Shown here piece after piece: positions 12,401-23,588 of a stretch of 64,000 nt of DNA (position 1 is its first letter; each line of letters starts with the position of its first letter). Source of the DNA: Siphonodentalium dalli (lineage: Eukaryota > Mollusca > Scaphopoda > Gadilida > Siphonodentaliidae); assembly GCA_032622095.1 (NCBI GenBank), contig CP136063.1:40710106-40774105 (forward strand), read 5' to 3'. Position numbers and translations under genes: made by a program. The notes beneath the pieces are model-generated. The model was not told where the DNA came from and made no database searches. It saw only the letters and a list, made by a program, of their open reading frames with translations.

Positions 12401-12675
12401 TCCACCTCACATTTGCGGTTAGGCTGTATTTTTCATGCGATGTTTATATGAATTTGTTTTTAAAGTTGACATTGTAACCACACCAGAGAATTTTGTTATT
12501 GTTTCAAAATGTCTAGATAGAATTCAGAATGTTTGTGGTCAAAAACAATTAACTTGGTTATCACAGTTAACACATATTACTGTGGTAAGATTACCAGCGG
12601 ATACCGCATGTCAACAGGAGCTGCATGATCTAATTATCTGGTTTAACATGTGTATAACTGGATACATTTCATTTT
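12401..12675. other. no recognised feature
   Basis: An 80-codon frame (12435-12677, plus) has ordinary composition but no recognisable motif, splice context or homologue in the window. I leave it unannotated. Confidence 0.4.
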
Positions 12676-13545
12676 AAAGGTACTCAATATGGTTCGATGA
12701 TCCCCATATAATGAGATTCCAACAACAACATATTTAGAAATGCTGACCACTGTCAACTATAGTATAAAATTGCCCAACATGTGTTATTTATCAACATGTT
12801 GTTCTAAAAAATGTGGCCTTATTATCAACAGAAAGCCTCTTGATTTTAGAGTTATGAAATTTGGTCTGAGACCGTCGGCTCGTCGACTGTTTTCTGGGCC
12901 GCTAATCATTCTTGATCGTATAAATAGTATATTTAAAAAATTTATATCCATTAACTCTGAGCTTTGATAGGTGGGTTCCTCGACTCGAACCAAATATGTG
13001 TTAACCTTCAAATCCAAATAAATAGTAATTGAGGGGGCCCTTAATCAGATTATGCATCTTTAAATTCAAATACAGTTTAAAGATGCATAATCCGATTAAG
13101 TGCCCCTCAATTACCATTTACATGTATATGGATTCCGGGGTAAAAAATATTTGAATCAAGTCGAGGAACCCACCTACATGTATCAAAGCTCAGAGTTATT
13201 AGATATTGATTTTTGAAATCTTAAAAATTTTCACTATCGAGACTTATAACTTATAAGTGGCCCAGAAAAATTTCATGAGCCGACAGTCTCAGACCAAATT
13301 GGGGTTGAAGATGGATAACTCAAATCAAGAGGCTTTGTGTTGATAATAAGGCCAAACTTCATCGAACAACATCTTGATAAATATCACGTATCGGGCAATT
13401 TTATACTATACATGTAGTTGACAGTGGTTAGCATTATTTTTTGGCAACAAATCGATTCTGATAACTGAAGCAGCATTTAAAAAACATGTTGTTGTTGTTG
13501 GAATCTGATTATATGGGGACATTCAAATCTGATTGAGCATCTTTA
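12676..13545. mobile_element. 870-bp palindrome with ~430-bp arms
   Basis: Two inverted copies meet near 13066, at GCATCTTTAAA facing TTTAAAGATGC. The arms share, in inverted order, CTCAATTAC, GAGGAACCCACCTA, CAAAGCTCAGAGTTA, AGACCAAATT, CAAGAGGCTT and CCCCATATAAT. Divergence between arms is roughly 15-20% by eye, with indels. The outer ends are AAAGGTACTCAATATGG and its counterpart near 13545. No coding capacity. It could be a foldback element or an inverted duplication of a shorter repeat. Confidence 0.75.
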
Positions 13546-13637
13546 ATAGTTAGCTATATAAGTTAATACACATAATAGGCATTTAAACTTTTAAAATTGC
13601 AGGTTTTGCTCAAGTTTACACATTCCCATCTTAAAAA

Positions 13638-14010
13638 ATTACTTTTTTAGAACCGACCATTCGGATGAGACCGTATTGCGATATAGAGCACTGGGCTGTT
13701 CCTACGGCCACGCAACAAATGTCAAATGTCACAGATTAGTTGTTTGTATTGTTTTGTTCCACATATATAAGCGATAATGAGTATAATTAACGTTTATTTG
13801 TGACAAAATTGCACAATATAATTTCTGGTCTCTGTTAACAGTAACCACTATTGTTCGTTAGCTGAACAAACACACCTTTTTAGACAAGAAAATATTCGAA
13901 ATAAAATATTAATCGATAGAAGCATTTCCGGACAGGAGTCTTCGATTCAAACCTAATATTTTATACCCTGGTAACTATATAATACATATTTACAAAGAGA
14001 TAATCCACCT
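13638..14010 (-). mobile_element. TTAA MITE, truncated at its left
   Basis: Matches the family from the TTTTTAGAAC word through the terminus AGAGATAATCCACCT, with TTAA at 14011-14014. The first ~150 bp are missing. Confidence 0.85.
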
Positions 14011-14014
14011 TTAA

Positions 14015-14880
14015 ATCTTACTGCAGTAATATTTTGTTAACCGCTGTAACCAAGTGAATTACTGCAGTGTTTCAACCGTGGTACACCACATTAATTTTTC
14101 TCATGACAGCCCTTCAGTCAGATAATTTTTTACAGTACTTACCATGACGTACATGTACCAAATGTTCTATTTAGTGGGTTAAGATTATATAATTGGTGCA
14201 GTTGCACACTGCATCACTGCCATACTCATTTGCACCCTCTCATTGCAAATGGAGGCCTCTTAATACATTTACATGTGTATAGTTCCTCAGTGTAATTTGG
14301 CTTTTTGGATGAAATTCATGAAAACCAAAAATCGATAAGTCCATACAATGGGGGAATTTGATTGACATTTAAAGCAGAAATATAGCTTGGACCAATTCAT
14401 AGGGTCACATAACCATTACCTCAATCATGTACATGTACATTATTACATGTACATGTGCCTCAATCATATTTATGATGATTGAATGACAGTGCGTTAGTCC
14501 GAATGTTCGTTACTAGTAGTCCGATGGGTTAGATTGTTCGGTGGGAAGCACCCAGGTAGGAAACACCAGGTTGTGGTCACCTGGGTAACTACACCCAGGT
14601 TTATCCACACGGGGGATTTTATCCAGTTTCAGCTGGGTTAATCATGGTAAAACCCAGGTTTCAGGGGGTCTTGATGGTTGGTGGGTGTCCTGGTAGATAG
14701 ATTTATACCCGGTTTTGGCCCAAAAAACCTGGGTGGATTTACCCGGGTACATTTTTATATGGGTGGCACCCGGACAGGTTCTCCACAGAGTACCAACAAT
14801 TTGGTACTCCTGATTGGAAAAGTTCATTGCCGACATAGGTACTCTGGAGTACCGACAACTGTTTAAGAGTGTATCTATGA
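14015..14880. other. non-genic; end of a TA-type element near 14870
   Basis: GTACTCTGGAGTACC-type palindromes at 14780-14860, followed by TTTAAGAGTG then TA, resemble the right end of the element at 17252-18097. Several CCCAGGT words precede them. I cannot place a left end, so this is probably a truncated relative. No gene. Confidence 0.45.
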
Positions 14881-14984
14881 AAAATCTTATTTCTTGGCCT
14901 ATGCTAAACTTTCCCAAATGAGAAAACTGTAATATCTTCTCAACCGCCTGACGCTGGAAACATTAAACTTAATACGAATATAAG

Positions 14985-15170
14985 GAGGACATTTATAAAT
15001 CTGCTAACGTTGGTATGTACGTCCAGTTATTACCAATATACATGTAACTGACATTTACAAATCTGCTAACGTTGGTACGTCCAGTTATTACCAATATGCA
15101 TGTTACTGAAATTTATAAATCTGCTAACGTTGGTCTGTCCAGTTATTCCCAATATACATGTAACTGACAT
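14985..15170. repeat. three tandem ~60-bp repeats
   Basis: The unit AAATCTGCTAACGTTGGT followed by GTCCAGTTATTACCAATA and CATGTAACTGACATTTA occurs three times. The last unit ends where the next MITE begins. Confidence 0.85.
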
Positions 15171-15174
15171 TTAA

Positions 15175-15657
15175 AGATGGATTATCTCTTTAAATAACAA
15201 ATTTTAAATAGTTGCGTGGGTATAACATAATAAATATAAACTGAAGACCCCTGTCCGGGAAAGCTTTTATCAATTAATATTGATTTTATTTCGAATATTT
15301 AATTGGGACCGTTTATGTGTCTATTTTTAGAACAGACCATTCGGATCATACCATATTGCGATGTAGAGCAGTGGGCTGTTCCTATGGCTACGCACCGAAC
15401 GTCAAATGTCCCAGATTGATTGTTTGTATGTTTTGTTCCATAGTTATAAGCGATAATGAGTATAATTAACGTTTATTTGTGACAAAATTGTACAATCAAA
15501 TTTATGGTCTCTGTTAACAGTAACCACTAGTGTTCGTTAGCTAAACAGCTACACCTTTTTAGACTAGGAAATATTCGACATAAAATTAATATTAATCGAT
15601 AGAAGCATTTCTACACAGTAACCATATAATACATGTTTACAAAGAGATAATCAACCT
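15175..15657 (-). mobile_element. TTAA MITE
   Basis: TTAA at 15171-15174 and 15658-15661 bracket the element. It has a small deletion near the right end, where TTCCGGACAGGAGTC is reduced to TTCTACACAG. Confidence 0.85.
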
Positions 15658-15857
15658 TTAATTCAGTTCTTCTCTAGTTCCAGTACTCCGATATGTCCAT
15701 TTTACTATTTTGTTCCAAAATTTAGATATCAGTTTGCACCTCACATTAAGCGTTTGACTGTCCGGTTTTTTTTGCAGAAATCTATCTTTATATCAGCGAA
15801 ATTCCATATATCTAGATATCAATCAACAACAAATGCCTCTACCATGCCTTCTATGTG

Positions 15858-16157
15858 TGTCTTCGATTCATATCTAATATGTTATACCCCGGTGAGTGTA
15901 TAACACATGTTTACAAAGAGGTAGACCATCTCTAAAGATGGATTATCTCTTTAAATAACAAATTTGAAATAGTTGAGTCAGTATAAAATAATAGTGTTCG
16001 TTGTCTAACTAACCGCACATTTTAAGACCAGAAAATATTCGAAATAATATCAATAAAAATCGATAAAAGCATTTCCGGACACGAGTCTTAGATTCAAATC
16101 TAATATTGTATACCCCGGTAACTATATAATACATGTTTACAAAGAGATAACCCACCT
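15858..16157 (-). mobile_element. two rearranged MITE fragments
   Basis: At 15858-15932 lies only a right-terminal part of the family. At 15935-16157 lies a copy with a large internal deletion: the left terminus AGATGGATTATCTCTTTAAA is joined directly to the TGTTCGTTGTCTAAC region and the right terminus ending CCCACCT. Confidence 0.75.
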
Positions 16158-16500
16158 TTAAATATATATACTATAATCTTCAGACACCTATATATTATGT
16201 GAATAACCCCTGTGGCATATCTAGAAGAAAGGAAAATATTGAAGTTTCCGGTTAGCTTGTCGGATCCCCAGATGTGTGCATGATTTTTGTTTGTTTTGAG
16301 ATTTTTGTCTATATGGAATTTATTCCAGAACAAAATTGAAACAACACCTGATTTTTGTTCGAAGAATAGACTCTATTGCATATTTCTCGAAATCAGTATA
16401 CAACCAGTACAACAAAATATCATAATTGATAATTGTCAGAACCAGATTACAAACGTCACATCGACGCTAGCAGTGTAAATGATTTTGGTCACAAGATGCA
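16158..16500. other. no recognised feature
   Basis: AT-rich sequence with short open frames on both strands. No motif or repeat recognised. Confidence 0.4.
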
Positions 16501-16504
16501 CCGA

Positions 16505-17249
16505 AATGAACGATCGTCTATGCGGTTTTATTTCGTGTGTGTGTTACTAGACAATCGCCTTTTCGGTTTTATTTCGTGTGTGTGTTACTAGACGATCACC
16601 TATTCGGGTTTATTTCATGTGTGTTACTAGACGATCACCTATTCGGTTTTATTTCGTGTGTTACTAGACGATCACCTATTCGGCTTTATTTCGTGTGTTA
16701 CTAGATGATCACCTATTCGGTTTTATTTCGTGTTACTAGGCGATCACCTATTCGGCTTTATTTCGTGTGTGTTAACAGACGATCGCCTATGCGGTTTTAT
16801 TCCGTGTGTGTTACTAGACGATCACCTATGAGGTTTTATTTCATGTGTGTTACTATCACCTATTCGGTTTTAACAGATTATCGCCTATGCGGTTTTATTT
16901 CATGTGTGTAAATAGACGATCACCTATGCGGTTTTATTTCATGTGTGTAACTAGACGATCACCTACTCGGGTTTTATTTCGTGTCTTTGTGTTACTAGAC
17001 GATCGCCTATGCGGTTTTATTCCGTGTGTGTTACTAGACGATCGCCTATTCGGTTTTATTCCGTGTGTTAACAGACGATCACCTATTCGGTTTTATTCCG
17101 TGTGTGTTACTAGACGATCGCCTATGAGGTTTAATTTCGTGTGTGTGAGGGTGTGTGTGTGTGTGTTACTAGACGATCGCCTATGAGGTTTTATTGCATG
17201 TGTGTTACTGGACGATCACCTAAGCGGTTTAATTTCGTGTCTGTGTAAC
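16505..17249. repeat. ~37-bp satellite resembling zinc-finger linker DNA
   Basis: About 20 units read GACGATCACCTATTCGG, then TTTTATTTCGTGTGTG, then TTACTA, with period varying between about 34 and 41 through TG expansion. The words GACGATCGCC, TGCGG/TGTGG and GTGTGTTA follow the same order as the minus-strand finger linkers of the pseudogene at 18130-20111 (GGACGATCGCC, GTGTGGATT, CTTATGTGTTATTAGA). See the finding on satellite origin. Confidence 0.85.
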
Positions 17250-17251
17250 TA

Positions 17252-18097
17252 CACTCTCATATAAAGCAATTGATTTAGGTCCCCCATAGAACCAAAAGCC
17301 GCGATAGTGCCAAACAGTTTGGTACTATAAGCATTTAGAGCCTGCTTTGTGCTATAGAATCCAGATGAGTTGGTACTCCACACAGTGCCAATCGTTGGCT
17401 CCAAGCTGATTGGGTGAGACCGTGGGTGTGTCTATATCGAGTGCCGTGTGCAAATGATCAAATTAAAGTGAAAAGATGGCCGCTCATCGACTCGCTGTCA
17501 TAGATCTATCGGATTATTTCATTTAGCACTATGCAAGGGAGTCCATGTGGTTTTGTACTTAATTCGATGTTTAAAAGCGGTAGCATCATTTGGAATCTAA
17601 CATGCCACATAGTTAAATTTGCCGTCGGCCATGTTTCGTTATTTCGAGCGCTTGGTATCTGGGCTGTTTTGTTCTCTGGAGTACCAAATTGCTGGAACTA
17701 TGCGTAGTACCTAAATACTTCAGAGTACCTGTCTTGATATTTTTTTTACTTCAGATAATATAATGGGCGTGTCAAGAAAGCATCTATTTCTTGGCACTTC
17801 ATATCGTGTTCGTCATGGTTTCGGTGACATAAATGCGGGGTGGCTATTATATGCATGAAACCCGGATACATATAGGTACTCCACATAACCTAAATATAGG
17901 TACTCCAGAGAACCTAAATATATAGGTACTCCAGAGAACCTAAATATATAGGTACTCCAGAGAACCAAACTATATAGATACTCCAGAGAACCTAAATATT
18001 TATTAGGTACTCTAGAGTACCAACAAATTGTTACTCCCCCTGGGACAAAGCTTAGTACCTACGTAGGTACTCTAGAGTACCTATTGTTTTAAGAGTG
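17252..18097. mobile_element. 846-bp TA-flanked transposon inside the satellite
   Basis: Ends read CACTCTCATAT at the left and, reverse-complemented, CACTCTTAAAA at the right, with TA on both sides (17250-17251 and 18098-18099). Removing one TA and the element gives GTGTAACTAGACGATCACC, matching the satellite unit TTACTAGACGATCACC, so the target is TA. Inside are tandem ~26-bp units TAGGTACTCCAGAGAACC (about 17870-18000). No transposase. TA targets fit the Tc1/mariner group, but the short ends prevent firm assignment. Confidence 0.75.
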
Positions 18098-18129
18098 TAG
18101 ACGATCACCTAAGCGGTTTCGTGTGTGTT

Positions 18130-20111
18130 ATTAGACGACTTCTCTGCGGTGTGGAATCTCTAAAATCATCTGTCACCGGTTGATTTTCTGCGCGATTGAT
18201 TTCTCACACATATCACACTGATACAGAGGGTACCCGGTGTGCCATATCTTATTGCCAACAGGTGACAATCGCCTGTGTATTATTGCATGCCTCGTTATGG
18301 CATTACTTTGACGAAAGATTACTCACACATCTCGCACTGGTACGGATGATTTTCTGTGTTGATTCGTGTATGTGTTATTATACATCTCTGACTCACCAGC
18401 GTGGAGTCCTTTATGACTCATTAGGTCACTACTATTGGAAAAAGATTTCTCACACACATCACACTGCTAGGGGCGATCGCCGGTGTGGGTGTTCATGTGT
18501 CTTTAGGTCACAAGTCCGGACGAATGATTCCTCACACACATCACACTGAGATGATCGCTCTCCTGTGTGGATTCGTATATGAGATGACATCTCTTGATGA
18601 ACGATTTCCCACAAATATCACACTGATACGCTGTGGATTGTCTTATGTGTTTTTAGACGATGTTTCAGGGAGAACAATTTACCACAAATATCACACTGAT
18701 ACGGACGCTCTCTGGTGTGGACTCTCTTATGTGTCATTAGGTTACCGCGCTGTGTGAATAATTTCTCACACACATCGCACTGATACGAATGATCGCCGGT
18801 GTGGACTCTCTTATGTGACACGAGGTTACAGTTCCGGGAGAATGACTTGCCACACACTTCGCACTGATACGGACGCTCACCTGTGTGGACTCTCTTATGT
18901 GACACGAGGTTACCGTTCCGGTAATGATTTGTCACACGTATCGCACTGATACGGACGCCGGTGTGAACTCTCTCATGTGTTATTAGTTGTTGTTTCAGGG
19001 TGAACAATTTACCACAAATATCGCACTGATACGGACGCACTCCGGTGTGGAGTCTCTTATGTTTCATTAGGTAACTGTTCTGTGCGAATGATTTCTCACA
19101 CACATCGCACTGATACGAACGCACTTCAGTGTGGAGTCTCATGTGTGTAATTAGGTTACTGTTATGTGCGAATGATTTCTCACACACTTCGCACTGATAC
19201 GGACGATCGCCGGTGTGGATTGTCTTATGTGTTATCAGACAATGTTTCAGGGCGAACGATTTTCAACAAATATCACACTGATACGGACGCTCTCCAGTGT
19301 GGATTCTCTTGTGTGTCATTAGGTTACCGCTCTGCGCGAATGATTTTTCACACACTTCGCACTGATATGGACAATCGCCGGTGTGGACTCTCTTATGTAG
19401 CATGAGCTCACAGTTCCGAGAGAATGATTTCTCACACACATCGCACTGATACGAACGATGGCCGGTGTGGATTGTCTTATGTGTTATTAGACGTTGTTTC
19501 ACGACGAACGATTTACCACAAATATCACACTGATACGGACGCTCTCCGGTGTGGAGTTTCTTATGTGTCATTAGGTTACTGTTCTGTGCAATTGATTTAT
19601 TACACACTTCGCACTGGTACGGACGCTCTCCGGTGTGGAGTCTCTTGAGATCCATCAAGCTTTTGCTCTGTGTGAATGATTTCTCACACAAATCGCACTT
19701 ATACGGACGCTCTCTGGTGTGGAATCTCGTATGTGTTATTAGGCTACTGTTCTGTGCAAATGATTTTTCACACACTTCGCACTGATACGAACGATCGCCT
19801 GTGTGGACTCACTTATGTAACACGAGGTCACGGCTCTGGGAGAATGATTTTTCACATATATCACACTGATGTGGGCGTTCTCCTGCGTGAAATCGCTTAT
19901 GGTTTAACATATTAGATCTCTGAGTGAACGATTTCTCACATAAATCGCACTGGTACGGGCGCTCACCTATGTGGATTCTTATATGCGTCACCAGGTTACA
20001 GTTGTGTGTGAATGATTTATCGCACACATCGCACTGATACGGGCGCTCTCGTGTGCGGACTATGTTACGAGTCCCCAGGTCACTGTCCTCGGCGAATGAT
20101 TTCTCACACAT
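18130..20111 (-). pseudogene. C2H2 zinc-finger pseudogene, ~16 finger units
   Basis: Reading from 20111 downwards, one frame encodes tandem fingers of the CDVCEKSF-type with TGERPYQ linkers. It is broken by two single-codon nonsense changes that keep frame: TGA at 19809-19811, where the framework expects Arg (HK-R-VHTG), and TGA at 19263-19265, where it expects Gly (CDIC-G-KSF). Around 18920-18970 two opposite indels put half of one finger in another frame. Below 18618 the array degenerates further, with fingers still traceable to about 18130. At the N-terminal end a 4-nt loss at 20105-20125 also shifts frame. It is paralogous to 28605-30121. Confidence 0.85.
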
Positions 20112-20174
20112 CTATAAGGATGATTATCTGTGTGAATTCTCTTATGTTAATTCAGATTTCACAATCGAGCAAAT

Positions 20175-21483
20175 TAGTCGGGGAGCCAATAAGGTCCACC
20201 TGCACCCCCCCCCCCCCCCGATGATTACAAATAACCTTATTTTTATTGTTCCCTATGGTATCCAGATAAAGAATCCGGATTTCACCGAAAAATAAAGGTG
20301 GCCCTACTATGTGCTAGAGCCATTTGAATCCAAGATGGCCGCCATTTCCTCTAATTCCGACCAGCTGTATTTAATCGTTGTAATAGGTCGGTTGTTAGCA
20401 AAAGACACAGACAAAGTGTATGCCATTTTGTTGGTATGATGTCCTTCAAAATGACGGCAAATAATTTCGAATAAAATTCAAAATGGCCGCCGAAAAATGA
20501 CGTCATATGCACGAAAATAGGAAATTTAATTAATATTTCACCACATCTTCCATTTTTCTTCACATTAATCATTAGTAAATGGCAATGTTTTTGAGACAGC
20601 CATCAAACGTGATATTATAGCGTCATTTTAAGACATTTGCCAATGACGAAGGTTCCGTATTAAATAAAGAAAGAGGATTTGAAAAAGAGGGGTGAAATTT
20701 TTTATTTTTTTTTGCAAGACGATTTTGATAGTCATTTTATCGACAAACCACACAGGCTGTTAATAGAATGTCAACAACTATGTGCTTTATTTTATTGGAC
20801 GGATGTTTTACTTCAATGGGAATGAAATTGGTGTAGACAATTTCCAAAATGGCCGCCGAAAAGATGAAAAATGGTAAATATTGCCCCAGGGTGTCCTGCA
20901 ATGGCTTACAAGTTGTGGTTGATATATACAATTGGCTAATCTGTATTATATGCATTGAATACTAACATGTCTGATGCACCATGGATCATTGTTACTATTG
21001 TCACCACTGACATCACCAGAAATATTGGATTTTTCTCTCACAAACTTGACATAAATATCGGCAAAAATTCACTTTTCAGTGTTGGACAATTGTTTTAAGT
21101 AAAATGCAACTATCATTGGTATCAAAGACATTTATTGTTTTGGTCTATCTTAAATGTGTCACACTACGGTGTTTATAGACCAAATTGCTCAAGATGGCTT
21201 CCAAAATGGCAACCAAATTTGTAAAAAGTTAATTTTTTTACATATATCCCGAACATTATTATCTGCGTTATCCGACAAGGTAGCAAACTGAGACTCGCTT
21301 GGTTATTATACATGTTAGTTAATTAACTGACAACTACGTTCTATTCTGTTTGTCCCAGTTCCGTATGGGGCATGACAAATTCATTTTAAAGTTGCAGTAT
21401 GGATACCATAGGGAACAATAAAAATAAGGTTATTTGTAATCATCGGGGGGGGGTGCAGGTGGACCTTATTGGCTCCCCGACTA
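20175..21483. mobile_element. 1,309-bp DNA transposon, 3-bp AAT target duplication
   Basis: Terminal inverted repeats of ~85-90 bp start TAGTCGGGGAGCCAATAAGG, include a poly-C tract of different length at each end, and run to ATGGTATCCA. AAT flanks both sides (20172-20174 and 21484-21486). The paralogous locus at about 30173-30190 lacks the element and reads GAGCAAATAGTTTCTC. The interior has no transposase but repeats AAAATGGCCGCC or AAGATGGCCGCC-like words (20332, 20480, 20847, 21192). It is inserted just upstream of the zinc-finger pseudogene. Confidence 0.85.
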
Positions 21484-21486
21484 AAT

Positions 21487-22010
21487 AGGTTCTCACATAT
21501 AACGCACTGATATGGCAGGTGACGTGTGGATTGTATCTACAACTGTATGTGCAGTCAGATCCACAGAGCTTGTGAATAATTGTCCACTGGTGTGAGCAAG
21601 CACGCGGGTGGAGTATTTGACATAATTGTTTCTCCAGATTACTCGAACCAGGGAACGTTTTTTGGCATAAAATAAATCGAACTAGTGCGGATTATGATTG
21701 TCTGAATATTTTTCAATAAACATCAAACTCGAGAGGGCGATCGAGTTTTCAGATTTCCTCAGTGTATACGCAAATAAACCCTCCGTTAAATCCGAAAATG
21801 TAACTGTTAACAAGAAACACATCTTTCCTTTGTTCCGTGTATACGCAAATAAACCCTCCGTTAAATCCGAAAATGTAACTGTTAACAAGAAACACATCTT
21901 TCCTTTGTTCCGTAAAACGCGACAATAGATTGATATCGTACATTAAACATATGGTTCCGGGGAATGGATCCGTGTATTAGACGATGTAATGCTTCAATAG
22001 AAGATCACAA
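21487..22010 (-). promoter_or_regulatory. upstream flank shared by zinc-finger loci, with 75-bp duplication
   Basis: Matches 30185-30535, the flank of the paralogous pseudogene, and shares the AACAAGAAACACATCTTTCC and CTTTGTTCC words with flanks at 40.2, 47.7 and 59.7 kb. A 75-bp segment starting GTGTATACGCAAATAAACCC is perfectly duplicated in tandem (21762 and 21837). Any promoter role is inferred from position and conservation only. Confidence 0.5.
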
Positions 22011-22208
22011 CATACCTGTTTCTACAGGGTTCTCAGAAGACAACGGAGGAAGCTATTTCAACCAACCAACCATAGCGGAAGTGATCCGTTCGACAGTAAA
22101 CGTGGTTTTACAATAGTTACTATTGTCATTTAGTGGTGTTTGTGTGCAAGTTTTGGGTTTACAATAATGTTTGTGGTAAACTATATGGTTTTAATTTGCT
22201 ATGAATAG

Positions 22209-22610
22209 TTTTACCAAGGATTATGTGGTATTTGCATACCATGTTTGCATACCATAGTTTGTGTTGTAACTGTAGATTTTGTTGTAAAACTATGATGACA
22301 GCAATCAAAGTCCCAACTGCACTAAAGAATTTTATCATGGATTCTGTGGTATTTGCACTCCATGTTTTGATTTAGCATATTTAATTGGTGGTAAATGTCG
22401 TTTTTTATTGTAAAACTGTGATGAAAGTTATCAATCTGACAAATACACTATAGTTAAACCATGGGTTTAATAGTAATAGTATGAATAATGTCACCATGGA
22501 GTCTGTGATATTTGCGCACCATGTTTGGATTTACCATAGTTTTGTAGTAACTGAAGTTTTTTGTTGAAAAACGGTGATGAAAGTAAATAATCTCACTACT
22601 ACATTTTAGT
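22209..22610. repeat. three degenerate ~130-bp tandem units
   Basis: Each unit carries TTTTACCAAGGATT or a variant, then TGTGGTATTTGC, CACCATGTTTG, TACCATAGTTT, TTGTTGTAAAACTGTGATGA and AATCTCAC-like words, in the same order with indels. No gene. Confidence 0.65.
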
Positions 22611-23069
22611 AAAAGATTGGTTTACTGGAGTAAGGTTGTGATACACCATACGGATTCTCTAAACCATATTTATTAAATGTGTCAATCCCCAACCCACCAT
22701 AGTTTAAATATGATTTCAATACGATAACTAAGGTATTACAATAGCGCACATGTGCATGTCCCATTCAGGGCTTAATCATGATTAATACACTATGTGCATG
22801 TCCCATTCAGGGCTTAATCATGATTACAATAGGACTTCATCACTTACAATAGTTTGCATGTCCCATTCAGGACTTTACCATTATTACAATAGTTTGCATG
22901 TCCCATTCATGACTTTATCATGATTACAATAGTGTGCATGTCCCATTCAGGACTTTACCTTGATTGCAATAGTTTGCACGTCCCATTCAGGACTTTACCA
23001 TGATTACTATAGCTTGCATGTCCCATCCAGGACTTTACCATGATTACAATAGTGTGCATGTCCCATTAA

Positions 23070-23588
23070 AGGTGGATTATCTCTTTGTAAACATGTATTA
23101 TATAGTTACATAGTATAACATATTATATTTGAATAGAAGACCCCTGTCCGGAAATGCTTCTATCGATTAATATTAATTTTATTTTGAATATCTTCTGGTC
23201 TAAAAAGGTGTGTTTGTTCAGCTAACGAACAATAGTGGTTACTGTTAACAGAGACCAGAAATTATATTGTGCAATTTTGTCACAAATAAACGTTAAGTAT
23301 ACTCATTATCGCTTATATCTGTGGAACAAAACAATACAAACAACCAATCTGTGACATTTGACATTCGTTGCGTAGCCGTAGGAACAGCCCAGTGCTCTAT
23401 ATCGCAATACGGTCTCATCCGAATGGTCGGTTCTAAAAATAGTAACATAAACGGGCCCGATTTAATATTCGAAATAAAATCAATATTAATTGATAGAAGC
23501 TTTTCCGGACATAGGTCTTCAGTTTATATCTATTATTTTATACCCACGCAACTATTTAAAATTTGTTATTTAAAGAGATAATCCATCT
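23070..23588 (+). mobile_element. TTAA MITE inside the satellite
   Basis: TTAA at 23066-23069 and 23589-23592. The flanks join to CCCA-TTAA-GGATTTTACC, one base from the satellite word CCCA-TTCA-GGACTTTACC, so the target was a TTAA variant of the array unit. Confidence 0.9.

Noticed and set aside
18196-19915. Plus-strand frames with repeated SHTHRTDT or CGLSYV patterns, also at 8397-9363 and 28817-29835
   Set aside because: They are antisense shadows of the zinc-finger repeats.
23321-23581. 86-codon frame inside the TTAA MITE, preserved in copies at 23.3, 25.8 and 31.2 kb and mirrored at 3.6 and 60.4 kb
   Set aside because: It begins with GTG and not ATG. Its preservation follows from overall copy similarity, and differences between copies include replacement changes with no coding bias.
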